Made by a program: the position numbers and the translations under genes
The notes under the pieces: model-generated
Databases searched by the model: none
What the model was told of the DNA's origin: nothing
Seen by the model: only the letters and a program-made list of their open reading frames with translations
Source of the DNA: Planococcus circulans
GTDB taxonomy: Bacteria > Bacillota > Bacilli > Bacillales_A > Planococcaceae
Assembly (NCBI RefSeq): GCF_020023385.1
Contig: NZ_JAIQCL010000001.1
Coordinates: forward strand, 837,317-901,316
Direction: 5' to 3'
Length of the DNA stretch: 64,000 nucleotides
In this document: positions 27,522-36,131 of the stretch, piece by piece
Position numbering within the stretch: position 1 is the stretch's first letter
Layout of the letters: every line of letters starts with the position of its first letter

Positions 27522-29093
27522 GTGTTAAAGAAAGCCATTTGGGGAGTCGGCATCTTTTTGCTGGCCGCGCTGCTGTTATTTACCGCTTTTATCCTGATGA
27601 AAGAAGACTATATGATCTACCAAGGCGACGAATTTGATGTGTTCATCGAATTGCCGGCATTATTGACCGTCACTGCTCCTGAGCAAACCGAACGGGCCCT
27701 GGAAAACACCCAGGACGTCAGCTACCGCGCAGACATCGAATTATTCGGTTTGACCATCGGTTTTATTGAAATAACCGAACGGACTTTGGGCAATGGTTCT
27801 AAATTCCTTTTCGAACGATTGGAAAATAGCAGCTGGCTGTTCTTCCCTGCTACTGTGACCATGATTGGCCTAGAAGACCACGAATTCACCAGCTGGAATC
27901 CGACTGTCGTGGAACACGAATACCATGACGTATTCGGCGTCGACGCCACGGTCAATCCGTTCGGTACATTGAAAGGCGCTGAGTTTGAGCTTCTTCAAAG
28001 CAATGTCTATCTTTCAAAGAAAATGCAAGCTTCCTATGAAGACGGCACAAGCAGCCACCTCCGGGAACTTTCCAAGGAAGTGACTAACCTGGAGGTTACA
28101 GAAAACTCTATTGTGAAAGAATTTTGGCTGCGGCCGGTCCATCTTGCCGAATCATGGGCGATGATTTCGGAAAGCCCGCTTTTTTCGTCAACGGAATCGG
28201 AAGAGGAATGGATCGATCATTCCCTGCACAATCAAACCGTCCAATTGAATTGGTTGACGACGGATGGTCCTTTCACGAAATTGCCGTTCTCCATCGAACC
28301 CAGCACGAAAATGGGGTATGGCCGTGCCATCGGCCGTTTTGAAGATGACGAGGCTATGCGCTGGAATGAGAAAGACCCTTCCGCTTTTCACGAAACGATG
28401 ATTTTGAATTCACGCGTCAACCTGCTGTATTACCTGGCTGAGTTTGACGGTTCCCGTTGGCCTACCGAATACACCAGCACCTGGCTCAAAAACGCTTATG
28501 AAGTGACTGCGCCTTATGTCGATACCCGTTATAACGAATATGTCGCTTTTTACCTGGATGAAACTGCCCGGCTTTATGATGACGAAATTGAGCAGGATGG
28601 GCTGGCTGTGGAAACCTATGCTGATTATTTGTTGAGCCAGGTAGAAGAGGAGCAAATCCTTCCAACAGCTAACGGTTATTTGATCGTTGATTATTTTGAT
28701 GAAGATGACGGTACGCCGCTGACCCACGCTTCTTTGAACCATGAGCTGGGCGGGCTGAAGATTTTGCTTCAGGCTTACGGCGATACTGGCGATGCCGAGT
28801 ATCTGGAGGCAGCTGAGCAAGTGACTGTGGGCATTGAAGAGTTTAATCAGGAAGAAGGCGGCTGGATCCGGGAAACTGGAGACTTGTGGTACCAGGCGCG
28901 CCCTGATGGAACGTTCAGCGGTGACGATTATCCTCAACTGACGTTGTTGGATCTGCTGGAGACGCAGTTGCTGCTGGAGGAGCTTGGCATGGAACGGAAT
29001 GTTTATTTTGATGAAATGATCGAGTCGAAGCTTGGGTATTTGGAGAATGAAAATATTGAGCTGATTGAGAAGGTTACTAGTTTGATGGAATAG
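27522..29093 (+). CDS. Membrane-anchored protein of unknown function, polysaccharide operon
   Basis: A 523-residue protein that I do not recognise with certainty. One N-terminal membrane segment (residues 5-25) is followed by a long extracytoplasmic part. The C-terminal 230 residues are helical with spaced aromatic and Gly-rich turns (LNHELGGLKILLQAYGDTGD, LEAAEQV, EEGGWIRET). They resemble the alpha/alpha-barrel of the D-glucuronyl C5-epimerase C-terminal family; this is a weak resemblance. The start is GTG at 27522, with the ribosome site inside the flippase stop region, so it is translationally coupled. If the epimerase idea is right it would act on a uronic acid made by the dehydrogenase at 21.5 kb. 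Confidence 0.55.
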   Translation: MLKKAIWGVGIFLLAALLLFTAFILMKEDYMIYQGDEFDVFIELPALLTVTAPEQTERALENTQDVSYRADIELFGLTIGFIEITERTLGNGSKFLFERLENSSWLFFPATVTMIGLEDHEFTSWNPTVVEHEYHDVFGVDATVNPFGTLKGAEFELLQSNVYLSKKMQASYEDGTSSHLRELSKEVTNLEVTENSIVKEFWLRPVHLAESWAMISESPLFSSTESEEEWIDHSLHNQTVQLNWLTTDGPFTKLPFSIEPSTKMGYGRAIGRFEDDEAMRWNEKDPSAFHETMILNSRVNLLYYLAEFDGSRWPTEYTSTWLKNAYEVTAPYVDTRYNEYVAFYLDETARLYDDEIEQDGLAVETYADYLLSQVEEEQILPTANGYLIVDYFDEDDGTPLTHASLNHELGGLKILLQAYGDTGDAEYLEAAEQVTVGIEEFNQEEGGWIRETGDLWYQARPDGTFSGDDYPQLTLLDLLETQLLLEELGMERNVYFDEMIESKLGYLENENIELIEKVTSLME

Positions 29094-29116
29094 GTTTTGT
29101 GGTTTTATAGTAGTTC

Positions 29117-29885
29117 TAGAAGTCGCTTCGGACGCTTTGAGAGCGGAGCAGTGGTGAATGATTCTGAGAGTGCTGATGTTTTTTGTGGGTTCTATCAGTC
29201 GCTTCGGACGCTTTGGAGAGGACTCCCGCCATAAGCCGGGCAGCGCTTTGCTTGCCAGTCTTATGGCTCCGTCCCCTCCTGTGACGCGCCGGCGCTGGGT
29301 GTTTCTTCATACGAAGCAACCTACTTTTTGTTTGGTGGTAGGTGGAGTGGGGTTCCGGAAACGCTCGGCAGCGGTGGGGCACGCGCCTTCGCTTGGTGAA
29401 TGGAATAGATCTGAATGATTCTGTGAGTGGTGTTTTTTAGTGGACTCTATCAATCGCTTCGGACGCTTGGGAGAGGACTCCCGCCATAAGCCGGGCATCG
29501 CTTCGCTTGCCAGTCTTATGGCTCCGTCCCCTCCTGTGACGCGCCGGCGCTTGGTTTTTCTTCATACGCAGCAACCTGCTTTTTGTTTGATGGTAGGTGG
29601 AGTGAGGTTCTGGAAACGCTCAGCAGCGGTGGTGCACGCGCCTTCACTTGGTGATTGATGAAAGTTTCCAATGATTCTAGAGTCGCTTCGGACGCTTGGG
29701 AGAGGACTCCCGCGATAAGCCAGGCTAGCGCTTCGCTTGCCAGTCTTATCGCTCCGTCCCCTCCTGTGACGCGCCGGCGCTGGGTGTTTTTTCATACGCA
29801 GCAGCCTACTTTTCTGGTTGGTGGTAGGTGGAGTGGGGGTCTGGAAACGCTCGGCAGCGGTGGTGCACGCGCCTTCGCTTTGTAA
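29117..29885 (-). repeat. Tandem array of three hairpin-A repeats
   Basis: Hairpins at 29215-29279, 29470-29534 and 29699-29764, preceded by a truncated end at 29117-29150, in inverted orientation relative to the 1-838 array. The outer stems read GGAGAGGAC and GTCCCCTCC. The inner stem is CCATAAG/CTTATGG twice and CGATAAG/CTTATCG once. Each unit carries the box CGCTCGGCAGCGGTGGTGCA (with small changes) about 130 bp from the hairpin. The array is convergent to the end of the preceding operon. Confidence 0.8.
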
Positions 29886-29935
29886 TCTTGAATTATGAAA
29901 TGCTTCTATGTAAGTAAGCAAAGTTATAAGCAGAA

Positions 29936-29967
29936 GGGTTCACGTTTCTACGTGAGCCCTTTTTTTT
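29936..29967 (+). terminator. Strong terminator beyond the repeat array
   Basis: GGGTTCACG (29936-29944) pairs with CGTGAGCCC (29951-29959) and is followed by eight T. The nearest plus-strand gene ends 840 bp upstream, so either its transcript runs through the whole repeat array or an unannotated RNA ends here. Confidence 0.8.
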
Positions 29968-29989
29968 CTTTGTGTAAATTCTTTTCAGT

Positions 29990-30105
29990 GGCGGTTCGCC
30001 TGCGAACCGCTTCCATTCGGATGGGTGCACTTTGAGAAATTCGTGAATGCAGATAGAGAATGAGAAGTTCAGGTAGGGGCGTGAAAAGTTTAGGTAGCCG
30101 CCTTA
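29990..30105 (+). repeat. Composite intergenic element, copy 3 (partial)
   Basis: The hairpin GCGGTTCGC/GCGAACCGC (29991-30010) corresponds to the central hairpins at 10132 and 52699. It is followed by reversed motifs TCAGGTAG (30068-30075) and TTAGGTAG (30089-30096), 21 bp apart, as in copy 1. Confidence 0.6.
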
Positions 30106-30149
30106 ACTATTTAGCTAAGAATCCAACATTTGAAAGTTACTAGGATAGA

Positions 30150-30214
30150 CAGCAGGCAAGCTTCCACCTGCTGCTATGTTCGCTATCTATTATGTACTTA
30201 ATAGATAGCGAACA
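30150..30214. other. Two tandem perfect hairpins, role unknown
   Basis: CAGCAGG (30150-30156) pairs with CCTGCTG (30167-30173). Then GTTCGCTATCTATTA (30178-30192) pairs without mismatch to its complement at 30199-30213 around a 6-base loop; one more T-A pair extends the stem. No T tract follows. The stretch 30215-30373 shows nothing else. Confidence 0.6.
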
Positions 30215-30373
30215 ACAATGGATAGTTCAAAAAAGTGAACATTCTGCTCCCCTCATCCAGGATGCCTACTTTTTTACATGGAAAGCATAAGAATAATATT
30301 GCCCACTCTCACCCCTCTCCTCCTTGTAGAAACCTACTCCAAACACTTCACACTCCCTACTACAAGAAGACGT

Positions 30374-30505
30374 CTAGAAGAAAACGCGGAAGACGGCGAC
30401 TCCAGCGGGACAGCGAAGTGCCGAAATCCACTCGGGCGTTTAGCACGAGTTAGTTCGGCGCAAGCCCGCAGGAAAGCGTCCTTCTGAAGCGATTTCTTCC
30501 CCCCT
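30374..30505. repeat. Repeat C
   Basis: A GC-rich repeat containing GGCGACTCCAGCGGGACAGC, CGAAATCCACTCGGGC and GCGCAAGCCCGCAGGAAAGC. An inverted copy lies at 52227-52374 and a shorter relative at about 47930-48075. It resembles the dispersed GC-rich intergenic repeats often seen in Bacillaceae. Confidence 0.6.
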
Positions 30506-30523
30506 TCTATATCTAAACAAGCT

Positions 30524-30559
30524 AAAAAAAGACGTTTCGGATAAGCTCCGAAACGTCTT
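30524..30559 (-). terminator. Terminator of the SLH-glucosaminidase gene
   Basis: AAAGACGTTTCGG pairs with CCGAAACGTCTTT around a 7-base loop (ATAAGCT); a T run follows on the minus strand. Confidence 0.92.
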
Positions 30560-30580
30560 TTGTTTTCTTGCTATTCGTTA

Positions 30581-32584
30581 TTAATTGATTTCATCAACCA
30601 GATCTGAACGGATCCATCCGACGCCTTTATTGGTGTCAGTGTCCGGGTTCAAGTCGGAGATGACCTGGTACCAGATGTAGCCGTCGCTTGCTTGTTGAGA
30701 GCCTAAGATGACGACCGGGTAACCGAAGGCGTTGTTGACGCCAAGTTCCGAGCGTTTGAATTGATACAGCACGGTTGGGCCGTTTGGTGCGTTTCTGACA
30801 TTGGTGGAAGCGGTATTGGTGATTCCCAATTTATGCTGGCCGATGTCTTTTTTGCCTAACTCCAAGTCAGCGCGGAACATGTGCCCGGCTACTTTAGCGC
30901 CCCATGTCGGATCTGATGCATAACTGACATTAAACCCAGTGGTCTTGTTGCCTGGACTTGCGCCATTTGCGTATCCGCCAAGTGGATTCGCATAATTGCG
31001 GTTCATGTATTCACGGGCGAAAGCATCAATGCTGCCTTCAGGCTGCGAATAGACGGTGCCTTCGTGAGGCGATCCATCAAAGACTCGGATTCCAAAAAGA
31101 TTATTTTTGGTTTGTGCATTGGCGCTCATGCCATAAGCACTTTCGTGCATTGCTGCCGCTAACATGAACAGGGCATTGATATTATATTTGTTCTGCATTT
31201 CGATGAAGTATTTGCCTTTGCCGATCAGTTTTGATCTCGTTACAGCATCTTTGTATGTTCCGGATGAGGTGGTCACCCCTTTTAATCTGTTCATGACGAA
31301 TTGATCCAGTTGAGCAGCCGTATAATTGGTTTTGGTCCGAACCGATTGATACTGGAAATAAGGGTAATGGACAAACTGGGTGACTCCCGCTTCGTTTGCA
31401 AAATGGACGCCATCTTTACTATAGTATTTCACTCCCGTCGCCATTTCTGACGGTGCTGGCCCGATTGAATGGCTGGCACGGGTTTTGGTGACGTAATTGT
31501 ATTGATGATGCTCTAAAGTGCCCCACTGATTTTTCAAGTAATAATCACGGCTCGTGATCAATTCAGAAGGAACAAAATCCACTTCGCTGTGTTTGGCAAA
31601 GCCGATTGTTCCGCCCACTTGTACTTTGACAAATTCCGCATTGGCATCGATATAGCGGAGCTCTCTGCCATGCTCGATGTATGTGGCTTGTTTGGTGAAC
31701 TGGGAATCATAATAGATGGTCGTTACTTCTTTTACGCCGCTTCCTGAGACACGATTTCCATAAGCGAGTCCGCTCTTAATCCGGATAATTTCATCCCCTT
31801 TAAAGATCGCTTGGGCAGTCGGAACATTCTTGAATGATTCTGCAGCCAACTGATACTCCTTGTGGCCGTATTGCTGTTTCACCAGTACGCCATTGTCGAC
31901 ATAGCCTAGGTAATAGGCTGATCCGTCATTCGGTACATCCGGGAGAATCGGTGGTGCACTGGCTTCTTCATGAGCCAGAAGGAAGCGATAGATGAAAGCT
32001 GCTGCCTGTTCACGGCTGGCGATGTCTTTCGGTCCGTATTTCAATCCGCCTTTGCCATCCGGAATCCCTTCCGTAATGCCGTAGTGGACGATATTGAATA
32101 CGGCACGAATTCCACCAGAAGAAACAAAGTTATCAGCATCCGAAAATTCAATGCGCTCTTCCACTAATTCCATCTCTTGGTACGCCAACACATTTTTCAA
32201 GGTTTGGGCCATTTGCTCACGTGTGATATTGGCAGTCGGACGGAATGTACTTTCTGTAACTCCGACCATTAGTCCGGCACTGTAGGCAGCACCGATTTCA
32301 TTTGAAAGGCTGGAGTTTTTTGGTACGTCCTTAAACGGATGGATCCCCGCCGGCAAATTCAATGCACGGTTGATGAATGCAGCGAATTGCTCGCGTGTCA
32401 CACTGGCTGTCGGTTTATACGAGCCATCCTTGTAACCCGATAAAATCCCTCTTTCCACCATTTCTTTCATTTCTTTTTCCAACGCGCTGCCGGGTACGAT
32501 ATCGGTCGCCTGGCTGGTTGATGCAAAACCGAAAATTCCGGAAATTAATAAAATGATAACTGCTAACCGAGTGATTGTCTTCAT
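30581..32584 (-). CDS. SLH-anchored endo-beta-N-acetylglucosaminidase
   Basis: A wall hydrolase that cleaves the glycan backbone. The order is: signal peptide, three SLH domains (about 25-205: VTREQFAAF, ITREQMAQT, SREQAAAF), a middle region of about 200 residues not recognised (starts YYLGYVDNGVLVKQQYGHKE), a glucosaminidase domain (about 440-590; MLAAAMHESAYGMSANAQTK with the catalytic Glu, KNNLFGIRVFDG) and an SH3b-like end (NVRNAPNGPTVLYQF). The ATG at 32584 follows CAGGGGG; the longer frame upstream lacks a ribosome site. It is the first of five SLH-linked enzymes in 30.6-41.5 kb and is transcribed alone. The closest known role is that of LytD-type autolysins. Confidence 0.88.
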   Translation of the reverse strand: MKTITRLAVIILLISGIFGFASTSQATDIVPGSALEKEMKEMVERGILSGYKDGSYKPTASVTREQFAAFINRALNLPAGIHPFKDVPKNSSLSNEIGAAYSAGLMVGVTESTFRPTANITREQMAQTLKNVLAYQEMELVEERIEFSDADNFVSSGGIRAVFNIVHYGITEGIPDGKGGLKYGPKDIASREQAAAFIYRFLLAHEEASAPPILPDVPNDGSAYYLGYVDNGVLVKQQYGHKEYQLAAESFKNVPTAQAIFKGDEIIRIKSGLAYGNRVSGSGVKEVTTIYYDSQFTKQATYIEHGRELRYIDANAEFVKVQVGGTIGFAKHSEVDFVPSELITSRDYYLKNQWGTLEHHQYNYVTKTRASHSIGPAPSEMATGVKYYSKDGVHFANEAGVTQFVHYPYFQYQSVRTKTNYTAAQLDQFVMNRLKGVTTSSGTYKDAVTRSKLIGKGKYFIEMQNKYNINALFMLAAAMHESAYGMSANAQTKNNLFGIRVFDGSPHEGTVYSQPEGSIDAFAREYMNRNYANPLGGYANGASPGNKTTGFNVSYASDPTWGAKVAGHMFRADLELGKKDIGQHKLGITNTASTNVRNAPNGPTVLYQFKRSELGVNNAFGYPVVILGSQQASDGYIWYQVISDLNPDTDTNKGVGWIRSDLVDEIN

Positions 32585-32828
32585 GTGGGCCCCCTGTAAG
32601 TTCTGATTGATTGGCTTGTGCAATATAGGTATTCTTTCTTCTCTTTATCAGCCTAAAAGTTCATTAGTTACCAATAAAATACTCTTTTATAAACAGTTTA
32701 TAGTAAAAATATGTTTTAAAGAAGGTAAATATGGGAATACTTTAAAATACGCTCCTTGTGCCTAATTCTTTGTAACCGCATTTAAAAATAGACTTTCAAA
32801 CCATAACTTTATACCTACGTATTGCATC

Positions 32829-32862
32829 AAAAAAGGACCTCCCATATGATACCGGAAGGCCC
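32829..32862 (-). terminator. Terminator of the SLH-NlpC/P60 gene
   Basis: On the minus strand GGGCCTTCC pairs with GGGAGGTCC (two G-U pairs) and is followed by six T. The wobbles make the stem valid only on this strand. Confidence 0.8.
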
Positions 32863-32877
32863 TGTTCTTCTTGATAT

Positions 32878-33924
32878 TTATTTAACCATCATTGAACTGT
32901 ATAAAGCTGCTGCAAATTCTGAACGATTTGCATTTTTCGTTTCGTAATATCTTGATGTTTGGAAGACTGTTGTCTGATCAATCGCCTTTAACGTAACGAT
33001 GTGTTTGTGCGCCCAGAATGTTGATGGAATATCCAGGTATTTAACAGATGAAGTTTTAGCTTGCGCTTGAGTCGACTCAGACATTTTAAATGCCCGCTCG
33101 AGAATGACAGCTAATTGTGTTTTTGTTAAAGTATCGTCTACTCCGTATGCACCGTTTGTGTATCCGAGAATAATACCGGATTCATTCATCGCCGCTATGT
33201 CTTTAGCGAATCGATGTGATGTGGATACATCACTGAAGTTGACAGCACCTGATGGTTGCAGCTCCAGTACGCGGTTGACCATTGCAGCCGCTTGTCCGCG
33301 AGTGATGGATTCGTTTGGACGGAAATCCTGTTTTTCGAAACCGTTGATGATTCCTGAAACATTCAACGATTTAATCGCTTCATATGCTGGATGTGATGAA
33401 GCCACATCTACGAAGTTGCCATTTGTGACCGGAGGCAGTGAGGCTTGAATTGGTGCAGTAACACTTTTAACTCCACTTAACCGTTTAGCTCCTGCGTATT
33501 TCGGGCCCCAGTAAGGATTGGTGTTGATGTTTGAAATTGCCACACCTTTACTTTCCGCTGAGATCACATCGCCATCCCCCAAGTAAATTCCTGTATGGGA
33601 AATTCCTGGCTTATATGTATCGGCAAAGAATACTAAATCACCTTTTTGAAGATTGCTTTTCGAAACGCTGGTCCCGACATTAAATTGTTCGGCTGACGTT
33701 CTTGGCAATGAAATATCGAAGTTCTTGAATACGTGTAGGATGTAGCCTGAACAATCAAATCCTGCTGTAGTGGTTCCACCAAATTTGTAAGGTGTGCCTT
33801 TAAATTTAAGAGCATAACTGGCAATGTCGTCTGGTGCTGCTGCCTTAGTTTCAGTGGCTGTAAAAGGACTGATTACTGAGAATAATAGTACCATCATCAT
33901 TATGAGCAATATGCGATTCTTCAA
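32878..33924 (-). CDS. SLH-anchored NlpC/P60 peptidoglycan endopeptidase
   Basis: A wall endopeptidase of 348 residues, expected to cut D-Glu-diamino acid bonds in stem peptides. After a signal peptide comes the NlpC/P60 domain (about 33-150) with the catalytic Cys in TAGFDCSGYILHVF (about 57) and the His in GISHTGIYLGDG (about 110). Two clear and one diverged SLH domains follow (SITRGQAAAM, LTKTQLAVI, ANRSEFAAA). The domain order is unusual for this window: the catalytic domain comes first. The start is TTG at 33924 after AGAGGTGA. Three WalR-type boxes lie about 110-140 bp upstream, so the essential WalRK system may control it. Confidence 0.9.
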   Translation of the reverse strand: MKNRILLIMMMVLLFSVISPFTATETKAAAPDDIASYALKFKGTPYKFGGTTTAGFDCSGYILHVFKNFDISLPRTSAEQFNVGTSVSKSNLQKGDLVFFADTYKPGISHTGIYLGDGDVISAESKGVAISNINTNPYWGPKYAGAKRLSGVKSVTAPIQASLPPVTNGNFVDVASSHPAYEAIKSLNVSGIINGFEKQDFRPNESITRGQAAAMVNRVLELQPSGAVNFSDVSTSHRFAKDIAAMNESGIILGYTNGAYGVDDTLTKTQLAVILERAFKMSESTQAQAKTSSVKYLDIPSTFWAHKHIVTLKAIDQTTVFQTSRYYETKNANRSEFAAALYSSMMVK

Positions 33925-34007
33925 TTTGTCACCTCTTATTGTTTTTTGGACCCAAAATGCTGATCAGGCACTGAATCATGTTTTTTTGTATTCTTAATCT
34001 ATTTTTG

Positions 34008-34063
34008 ATTTTAGCAGACAATTCTAACAGTTATTGTTACATTTGCATTACATTTATGTAACA
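34008..34063 (-). promoter_or_regulatory. Triple WalR-type box and extended -10 promoter
   Basis: On the minus strand TGTTAC, TGTAAT and TGTAAC follow each other with exactly 5 bp between hexamers (34063-34036). Each matches TGTWAH, and the spacing is that of the WalR (YycF) consensus. Downstream is an extended -10, TGC-TAAAAT (34016-34008). The boxes lie upstream of the -10 where an activator would bind. Confidence 0.65.
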
Positions 34064-34197
34064 AGTTTCATTTTTTTGTTTATTTATACCAATAAGAGGA
34101 TATATAAGGTCTTTTAGAACCCCGTCTTACTAATCATTTTGCAGTAAATTTTTTGAAGTAAATTTATCGAGTTTAGGTTTTATTTTGCTTTGAAAAC

Positions 34198-34235
34198 AAA
34201 AACTCCACCGCGCCACATTGGGCAGTGGAGTTTTT
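34198..34235 (-). terminator. Terminator of the SLH-amidase gene
   Basis: AAAAACTCCAC (34198-34208) pairs with GTGGAGTTTTT (34225-34235), with further GC pairing inside. The flanking T run is on the minus strand. Confidence 0.85.
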
Positions 34236-34274
34236 GGCAAGGAAAGATCGAGCTGCACGGATGGATCTGGACGA

Positions 34275-35738
34275 TTAATGCAGTCGTTTACTTGGTGAAG
34301 AATCAGCTACGCTGTAATACTGGCCCAAATCAGTGCGGCCATGGTAATGATAGTAGAAGTCAAGGCTTGCCAGGTAAAGGGCTCTTCCCATATTCTTGCG
34401 ATGCGCATCAGAACGGATGTACTTAATATCGACATCGCTGTCGATAAAGCCCATTTCAATAAGCGTTGCAGGTACAGTGTTTTGGCGAAGAACTGCCAGG
34501 TTTCCTTGTTTCACTCCACGATTAACAAGTGGCCAAGCTTCCTGCATACGTGCTTGCATATAGATGGACAACACTTTTGATTGAGTTACATAAGGATTGG
34601 TCGCAGAAGTTGAACCATAATAGAATGACTCTTGGCCATTGGCCGATTTGTTGAACGCATTGGTATGAACACTGACAAATATGTCACCACCATATTTTTT
34701 CGCAAATTCCGCACGTTGCGTCAAGCTTGGATAAGTGTCTCCAGTACGCGTCATTACGACTTGAATCGGCGTCTTATCAAAATAAGACTTCATGTGATTA
34801 CTGACATTTAAAGCGACATTTTTTTCAAGGAACCCAAAACCACTGGCTCCTGGATCTGTTCCGCCATGTCCTGGATCAATGATGATTGTAAGATCTTTTC
34901 CGGCAGCTGGAGGTGGAGCTGGCAGTACTGCCGCCGGTTTTGCAGATTTCAAATAGGATTTATCGACATAGCCGATCAAGTTTCCGGCTTTAATGTATGC
35001 CCAGTTGCCCGTGTAGCTTGCAACACTGACCATTTGGCCGTGGCTAAGCTTGCCGATGACGTTAGAAGGCGAATTGACGACTTGCGGTTTTGAGCGGATG
35101 TTCAATGTACTTGAACCTACGCTTACATATTGCGTTGTTTTAAAGATGGATGTATCTCCGGTTTTGACACGAAAATCAGCATTGATGGTTCTAGCCAGGA
35201 ATACGGCGAAATCAGAACGGATAATCGTTACATTGCCTCCGAAGCTTCCATCAGCCATCCCTTGTGCAATGCCTTTATCCATCAGAATTTTAGCAGAGTC
35301 TGAAGAATTCGTACCCCCTAAGTTATAAGCACGGTTGATCAAAATGGCCATTTCGCCACGATCTAGTTTTGCGTTAGGACGGAACGTACCGTCTCCATAT
35401 CCGCTGATGACTTTCTTATTGACAAGTTCTACTATATAGCCTGAAGCCATATTTCCAGCTGCAACATCTTTGAAGCTAGTTGCGCGTTTTTCGCCATTCA
35501 ACCCCAATGATCTGCCCAGCATGGCAGCAGCTTCTCCTCTTGTCACTTCTCTATCAGGAACAAACTGGGTGGACGTAACCCCATTGATGATGTTCTTGTT
35601 CACTAGATAAGCAATTTCCGCTGCGGCTCGGTGACTGGCACCGACATCCTTAAAACTGGTATTTGCATTCACATGGCTCATAGGAACTATCACTGAAGAA
35701 ATCAATGCTATACATAGTAATATTATCCACTTTTTCAA
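34275..35738 (-). CDS. SLH-anchored N-acetylmuramoyl-L-alanine amidase
   Basis: A wall amidase (Amidase_3, zinc-dependent) that separates stem peptides from muramic acid. The 487 residues run: signal peptide, three SLH domains (about 27-190: VTRGEAAAM, LDRGEMAIL, IIRSDFAVF), an SH3b domain (about 205-270: LNIRSKPQVV, GKLSHGQMVSV) and the amidase (about 290-470). Metal and catalytic motifs are IIIDPGHGGTDPGASG, a Glu in EKNVALNVS, FVSVHTNAF and LIEMGFID. The start is TTG at 35738 about 10 bp after AGGGGGC. It is transcribed alone. Confidence 0.9.
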   Translation of the reverse strand: MKKWIILLCIALISSVIVPMSHVNANTSFKDVGASHRAAAEIAYLVNKNIINGVTSTQFVPDREVTRGEAAAMLGRSLGLNGEKRATSFKDVAAGNMASGYIVELVNKKVISGYGDGTFRPNAKLDRGEMAILINRAYNLGGTNSSDSAKILMDKGIAQGMADGSFGGNVTIIRSDFAVFLARTINADFRVKTGDTSIFKTTQYVSVGSSTLNIRSKPQVVNSPSNVIGKLSHGQMVSVASYTGNWAYIKAGNLIGYVDKSYLKSAKPAAVLPAPPPAAGKDLTIIIDPGHGGTDPGASGFGFLEKNVALNVSNHMKSYFDKTPIQVVMTRTGDTYPSLTQRAEFAKKYGGDIFVSVHTNAFNKSANGQESFYYGSTSATNPYVTQSKVLSIYMQARMQEAWPLVNRGVKQGNLAVLRQNTVPATLIEMGFIDSDVDIKYIRSDAHRKNMGRALYLASLDFYYHYHGRTDLGQYYSVADSSPSKRLH

Positions 35739-36072
35739 ACTTATTTGCCCCCTAAATATTATTGTTAATCCATACTTTAAACCATACCTTCAGTAAATTC
35801 TATGTAACTTTTAACCTATTTGTGATTATTTGGAATCAGATTTTTCTATAGTAATGAGTCTAAAGTCTTCCGTTTTTTCTTCACTATACGTTAGTGTTTT
35901 GGATTTTGTTAATATTTTTTCATGGATTTTTTCTTTACAAATTAATGTAAAAACTAGGTATTTCGCTTATATTTTAAGGAAAACCGCCCCCTGCTAAACA
36001 CCCCATCTGTGCAGCAATAAGCGCATGTTCTATAAGATCTCAAGATTTCTTTCTCCACATAAAGACCCACGC
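35739..36072. promoter_or_regulatory. AT-rich upstream region of the amidase gene
   Basis: There is no gene. It holds an 18-bp palindrome, TTTACA then AATTAA then TGTAAA (35934-35951). It could be an operator, but the half-sites face each other rather than forming the direct repeat of WalR sites. No clear promoter was chosen. Confidence 0.35.
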
Positions 36073-36111
36073 AAAAAAGCTCCGCCCCCAAAAGAGGGCG
36101 GAGCTTTTTTT
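36073..36111 (-). terminator. Terminator of the SLH-5'-nucleotidase gene
   Basis: AAAAAAGCTCCGCCC and GGGCGGAGCTTTTTT form a near-perfect stem with T runs on both strands. Confidence 0.93.
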
Positions 36112-36131
36112 AAATTTATGAAGCTGTGAAG

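Noticed and set aside
35934..35951. WalR box upstream of the SLH-amidase gene
   Set aside because: TTTACA and TGTAAA face each other as a palindrome; WalR sites are direct repeats with a 5-bp gap.
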